The notes beneath the pieces are model-generated. The model searched no databases. It worked only from the letters and a program-made list of their open reading frames with translations, and had not been told where the DNA came from. DNA of 8,415 bases, from NCBI GenBank assembly GCA_030597345.1, contig JAUVSA010000085.1:1-8415 (forward strand), in the 5' to 3' direction. This document shows positions 6,098-8,415 of this stretch, piece after piece. A program made the translations under genes and the position numbers. The stretch is from Bacillota bacterium (GTDB lineage Bacteria; Armatimonadota; Hebobacteria; Hebobacterales; Hebobacteraceae). Position 1 is the stretch's first letter, and every line of letters begins with the position of its first letter.

Positions 6098-7066
6098 ATG
6101 GGTACTTGGAGCAAGTGTTCGGTCTGGTTGCTGCCGGGCATCGCGTTCTGCACGCTCCTGCTCGCGGCGGCACCGATGGGCCTGGGGGCGGAGGGGGAAG
6201 GTCCTGTCACGGCGACCGGCGAGAGTGAGGCCGGTGTCGCTGTTGTCCTGTTGAACGAGTACCGGGTTCGTCCGGGCGACCGGATCAGGATGTCGATCTG
6301 GGGGGAGTCGGAGCTGGCAACCGACAGTGTGGTGATGACGCACGGCATCGTGTCTTTACCCCACGTGGGCGACAGCGCGGTGACTGACAAGACCGTGTCC
6401 GCGCTTACGGAGGAGTTGCGAGAGGCCTACCTTCGGTACTATCAGGATCCCAGAGTGTCCCTGTCCGTGATTCCGGTAGTGTGGCCCAAGGTATACGTGC
6501 AGGGAAACGTAAGGCACCCGGGGCCAGTGGACTATGCTCCCGAGCGGCGTCTGCTGGACTACGTGGGTCTGGCCGGTGGGTTTGGGGCCAGCGCGGACCT
6601 TGGGCATGTTGGCATAACATCCAGCGAGAGCGACACCGCAAGTACGACGATAGTGGATGTGAGTTCAGGTTCGTCTGAGAATGGGAGCGTTCCCAATCCC
6701 ACGTTGAGGCCCGGAGACACCATCTGGGTTGGCAAAGCCATGCCGGTATCTGTGGTGGGCGCGGTCCAGGCTCCCGGGGCTATCGAGTACCAAGACGGTC
6801 TTCGTTTGAGCGACTACGTCGGCCTGGCAGGAGGGCCTACGAATCGGGCTCGCCTCCACAAGGCCGTCCTGAAGCACACTGATCGCGAGGGGAACAGCGC
6901 CGTTCGTGAAGTGGACCTGGGGGCTGCGCTACAACGGCCAGATGAACCTCAGTTGAATCCCGTCCTCGCTCCGGGCGACGTGCTGAGTGTTCCCGAACAC
7001 TTCCTGGCTGGCACACTTGAGTGGTCCGATGTGCTACGAGCGGTGGTAGGCATATTCCTCTGGTGA
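6098..7066 (+). CDS. Wza-like polysaccharide export protein with two SLBB domains
   Basis: This is a probable outer-membrane or periplasmic channel component that exports exopolysaccharide or capsule. The 322-aa product has a signal peptide (1-31, cut likely after GLGA). A Poly_export domain follows at about 52-126, opening with NEYRVRPGDRIRMSIWG. SLBB1 (about 130-211) contains VYVQGNVRHPGPVDY, and SLBB2 (about 214-299) contains VSVVGAVQAPGAIEY. Both SLBB domains share the octapeptide DYVGLAGG (154-161 and 239-246). The last 20 residues (LAGTLEWSDVLRAVVGIFLW) could form the membrane helix seen at the C-terminus of Wza. No lipobox cysteine follows the signal core, unlike lipoprotein Wza. The Wzz-like gene lies downstream on the same strand. 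The 222-base leader holds a hairpin against the ribosome site. Confidence 0.92.
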   Translation: MGTWSKCSVWLLPGIAFCTLLLAAAPMGLGAEGEGPVTATGESEAGVAVVLLNEYRVRPGDRIRMSIWGESELATDSVVMTHGIVSLPHVGDSAVTDKTVSALTEELREAYLRYYQDPRVSLSVIPVVWPKVYVQGNVRHPGPVDYAPERRLLDYVGLAGGFGASADLGHVGITSSESDTASTTIVDVSSGSSENGSVPNPTLRPGDTIWVGKAMPVSVVGAVQAPGAIEYQDGLRLSDYVGLAGGPTNRARLHKAVLKHTDREGNSAVREVDLGAALQRPDEPQLNPVLAPGDVLSVPEHFLAGTLEWSDVLRAVVGIFLW

Positions 7067-7105
7067 TGAGCACGCTCTCAGGTGGGTGTTGGGTGCGGGC
7101 ACACA

Positions 7106-7123
7106 CGCGGTAGACCTATCGCG
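7106..7123 (+). terminator. Near-palindromic hairpin between exporter and co-polymerase genes
   Basis: CGCGGTA-gacc-TATCGCG forms a 7-bp stem (one G-U pair) with a tetraloop, 40 bases past the exporter stop. It is followed by a G-rich run rather than Ts. A smaller CTTCC-tgg-GGAAG hairpin lies at 7135-7147. Either could tune expression between the two genes. As DNA, the near-palindrome could also be an operator. Nothing else is recognisable in 7067-7239. Confidence 0.35.
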
Positions 7124-7239
7124 GGGGGCGGCCGCTTCCTGGGGAAGGAGCGCGGGGCCGGGTCTTCATCGTCAGGGCGAGTGGGCTGCAGTCAGCTGGC
7201 GGCCGGAGCATACATAAAGGCGGACATCGGGGACACAAG

Positions 7240-8415
7240 ATGGCTATTGAACCAAAGAGCAACCGGGAGTTGAGCCCCAGAGAGCAGCTGCGCGGAGCGT
7301 TCCGGACTCTTGCCAAGCGTCGCGCGCTGGTGCTGAAGGTCACGATACTTGTCCTGGCTGCCATCGGAGTCTCCACTCTGATGGTGACGCCGAAGTACAA
7401 GGCTGCAGCCAGCCTCTACGTGCGGATGGAACAGGCCCCTGTGGACCCGCTGGGCCAAGAGGCAGGCCGTCCGTCGCGGCTGGGAGCCGTTAGTCCCGTG
7501 GCGGTGTTGAACAGCTATGTGGAGACGTTGCTCAGTCGGACGACCGCCGAGCAGGTGGTGCGCGAGCTGAAACTCGATGCACTGCCCCCTTCGAAGGCCC
7601 TCCGGGATCGTGTCAGGCGCTCGCTGACGGCGGCCGTCTCCGGCGCGGTCTCCTTTGTGACCCGGACGATGGCTGGTGGTGTGCCCGCGGCAGAAAAGGA
7701 CAAGTTCCGCGAGACTGTTGACGATCTCAGGTCGTCGGTAACCGCTGAGATCGATCAGGATACAGAGCTGATCCTGGTGACGGTGCTCTACCCGGATCGC
7801 GAGCTGGCACGCGGGATCTGTCAGAAGATGGCGGATGCACTTGTGGCGCGGGGGACCACCATGACTCGTTCCGATGCGCTCGCCGCGCACGAGGCCGTGG
7901 CTGCAGCAATCCCGGCTGCCAGCGCGCGACTGGCAGAGACAGACAGCGCACTGTCGGAGTTCAAGCGGCGAGAGGGGATCGTTGATCTCACCGACGAGCA
8001 GCGGCTGCACGTCGAGCAGTTGGGGAATCTGGAGATGCAGCATGCGCAGGCCAGAGCCGCTCTCGAAGAGACGGCGGCGCGGCTGGCGGGTGCCCGGCGC
8101 TCTCTCGAAGACCGCCGTCAACCGATTACCCTCACGACCGTCCTGGCCGAGAGCCCTCAGGTGCGCGAGATAAGGAGCGATCTGTACAAGCGAGAGCAGC
8201 AGCTGGCGGCCCTTCTGTCCACACACACCGAAGAGCATCCCGAGGTCATACGCCTTCAGTCGCAGATCGAATCGGCACACCAGCGGCTGGCAGGGGAAGT
8301 GGAGCGGGTGGCAGCCTCCGAGACTCAAGGGCTGCCCCCCGAGTACTCCGCCTTGGCCCAGGCATTGGTGACCTTCGAGAGCGACCACATCGGGATGAAG
8401 GCCAGGGAGGAAGCC
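7240..8415 (+). CDS. Wzz/GumC-like polysaccharide chain-length determinant or co-polymerase, 3'-partial
   Basis: This is an inner-membrane polysaccharide co-polymerase that would set chain length and link synthesis to the Wza-type exporter upstream. The frame is open to the window end (392 codons seen). ATG 7240 follows GGGGA (7229-7233) with 6-base spacing. A short basic cytoplasmic N-terminus leads into one membrane helix (about 29-49, LVLKVTILVLAAIGVSTLMV). The Wzz-type TPKYKAAASLYVR follows at about 50-62. The periplasmic part is rich in predicted coiled coil (about 225-292 and 308-360). It includes TEEHPEVIRLQSQI (330-343), a motif common in GumC/Wzz proteins. The second membrane helix and any C-terminal tyrosine kinase domain would lie beyond the window, so the PCP subtype cannot be decided. 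Confidence 0.9.
   Translation, partial: MAIEPKSNRELSPREQLRGAFRTLAKRRALVLKVTILVLAAIGVSTLMVTPKYKAAASLYVRMEQAPVDPLGQEAGRPSRLGAVSPVAVLNSYVETLLSRTTAEQVVRELKLDALPPSKALRDRVRRSLTAAVSGAVSFVTRTMAGGVPAAEKDKFRETVDDLRSSVTAEIDQDTELILVTVLYPDRELARGICQKMADALVARGTTMTRSDALAAHEAVAAAIPAASARLAETDSALSEFKRREGIVDLTDEQRLHVEQLGNLEMQHAQARAALEETAARLAGARRSLEDRRQPITLTTVLAESPQVREIRSDLYKREQQLAALLSTHTEEHPEVIRLQSQIESAHQRLAGEVERVAASETQGLPPEYSALAQALVTFESDHIGMKAREEA

Noticed and set aside
7211..7218. AT-rich TACATAAA as a -10 box for the Wzz-like gene
   Set aside because: It matches the consensus only partly, and no -35-like hexamer lies at a suitable distance.
7192..8388. Long minus-strand open frame (398 codons) opposite the Wzz-like gene
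   Set aside because: The plus strand has a ribosome site, a membrane helix and Wzz/GumC motifs. The antisense product shows no recognisable domain and is expected by chance in GC-rich coding DNA.

Overview
The window is GC-rich bacterial DNA with five genes and the start of a sixth. They form two groups: fatty-acid synthesis on the left and cell-surface or exopolysaccharide functions on the right. A Wza-type export protein implies an outer membrane. An S-layer-homology (SLH) protein implies a cell-wall-anchored surface layer. Few diderm lineages combine the two; Armatimonadota, Cyanobacteria, Deinococcota and related phyla do. Armatimonadota is my best guess from the RxQM-type SLH repeats, but this is inference and no marker gene is present to settle it.

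Left part (1-1644): the 3' part of a double-hotdog FabA/FabZ-like dehydratase (+) converges on fabI (-), the enoyl-ACP reductase. A 7-bp hairpin lies in the 40-base gap. The two proteins belong to consecutive steps of fatty-acid elongation but are on opposite strands.

Middle (1645-4162): a secreted clan GH-A glycoside-hydrolase-like protein with three C-terminal SLH repeats lies on the minus strand. It has a strong Shine-Dalgarno that fixes its start at 3830. A 332-base divergent intergenic region follows, with a G-rich tract, a small hairpin and a weak promoter candidate.

Right part (4163-8415): three plus-strand genes look like the start of an exopolysaccharide locus. They encode an alkaline-phosphatase-superfamily phosphohydrolase, a Wza-like exporter with two SLBB domains, and a Wzz/GumC-like chain-length or co-polymerase protein cut off by the window end. 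Unusually long gaps (222 and 173 bases) separate them. The first gap holds a stable hairpin directly against the exporter's Shine-Dalgarno, plus a possible leader peptide. A plausible reading is that polymer is assembled and exported by the Wza/Wzz-type machinery, while the wall-anchored glycosidase trims or remodels it outside.

I see no tRNA, rRNA, CRISPR array, insertion sequence or phage gene. I found no complete novel system. The most unusual points are the degenerate active sites of the double-hotdog protein, the SLH-anchored glycosidase beside an export locus, and the leader structure before the exporter.
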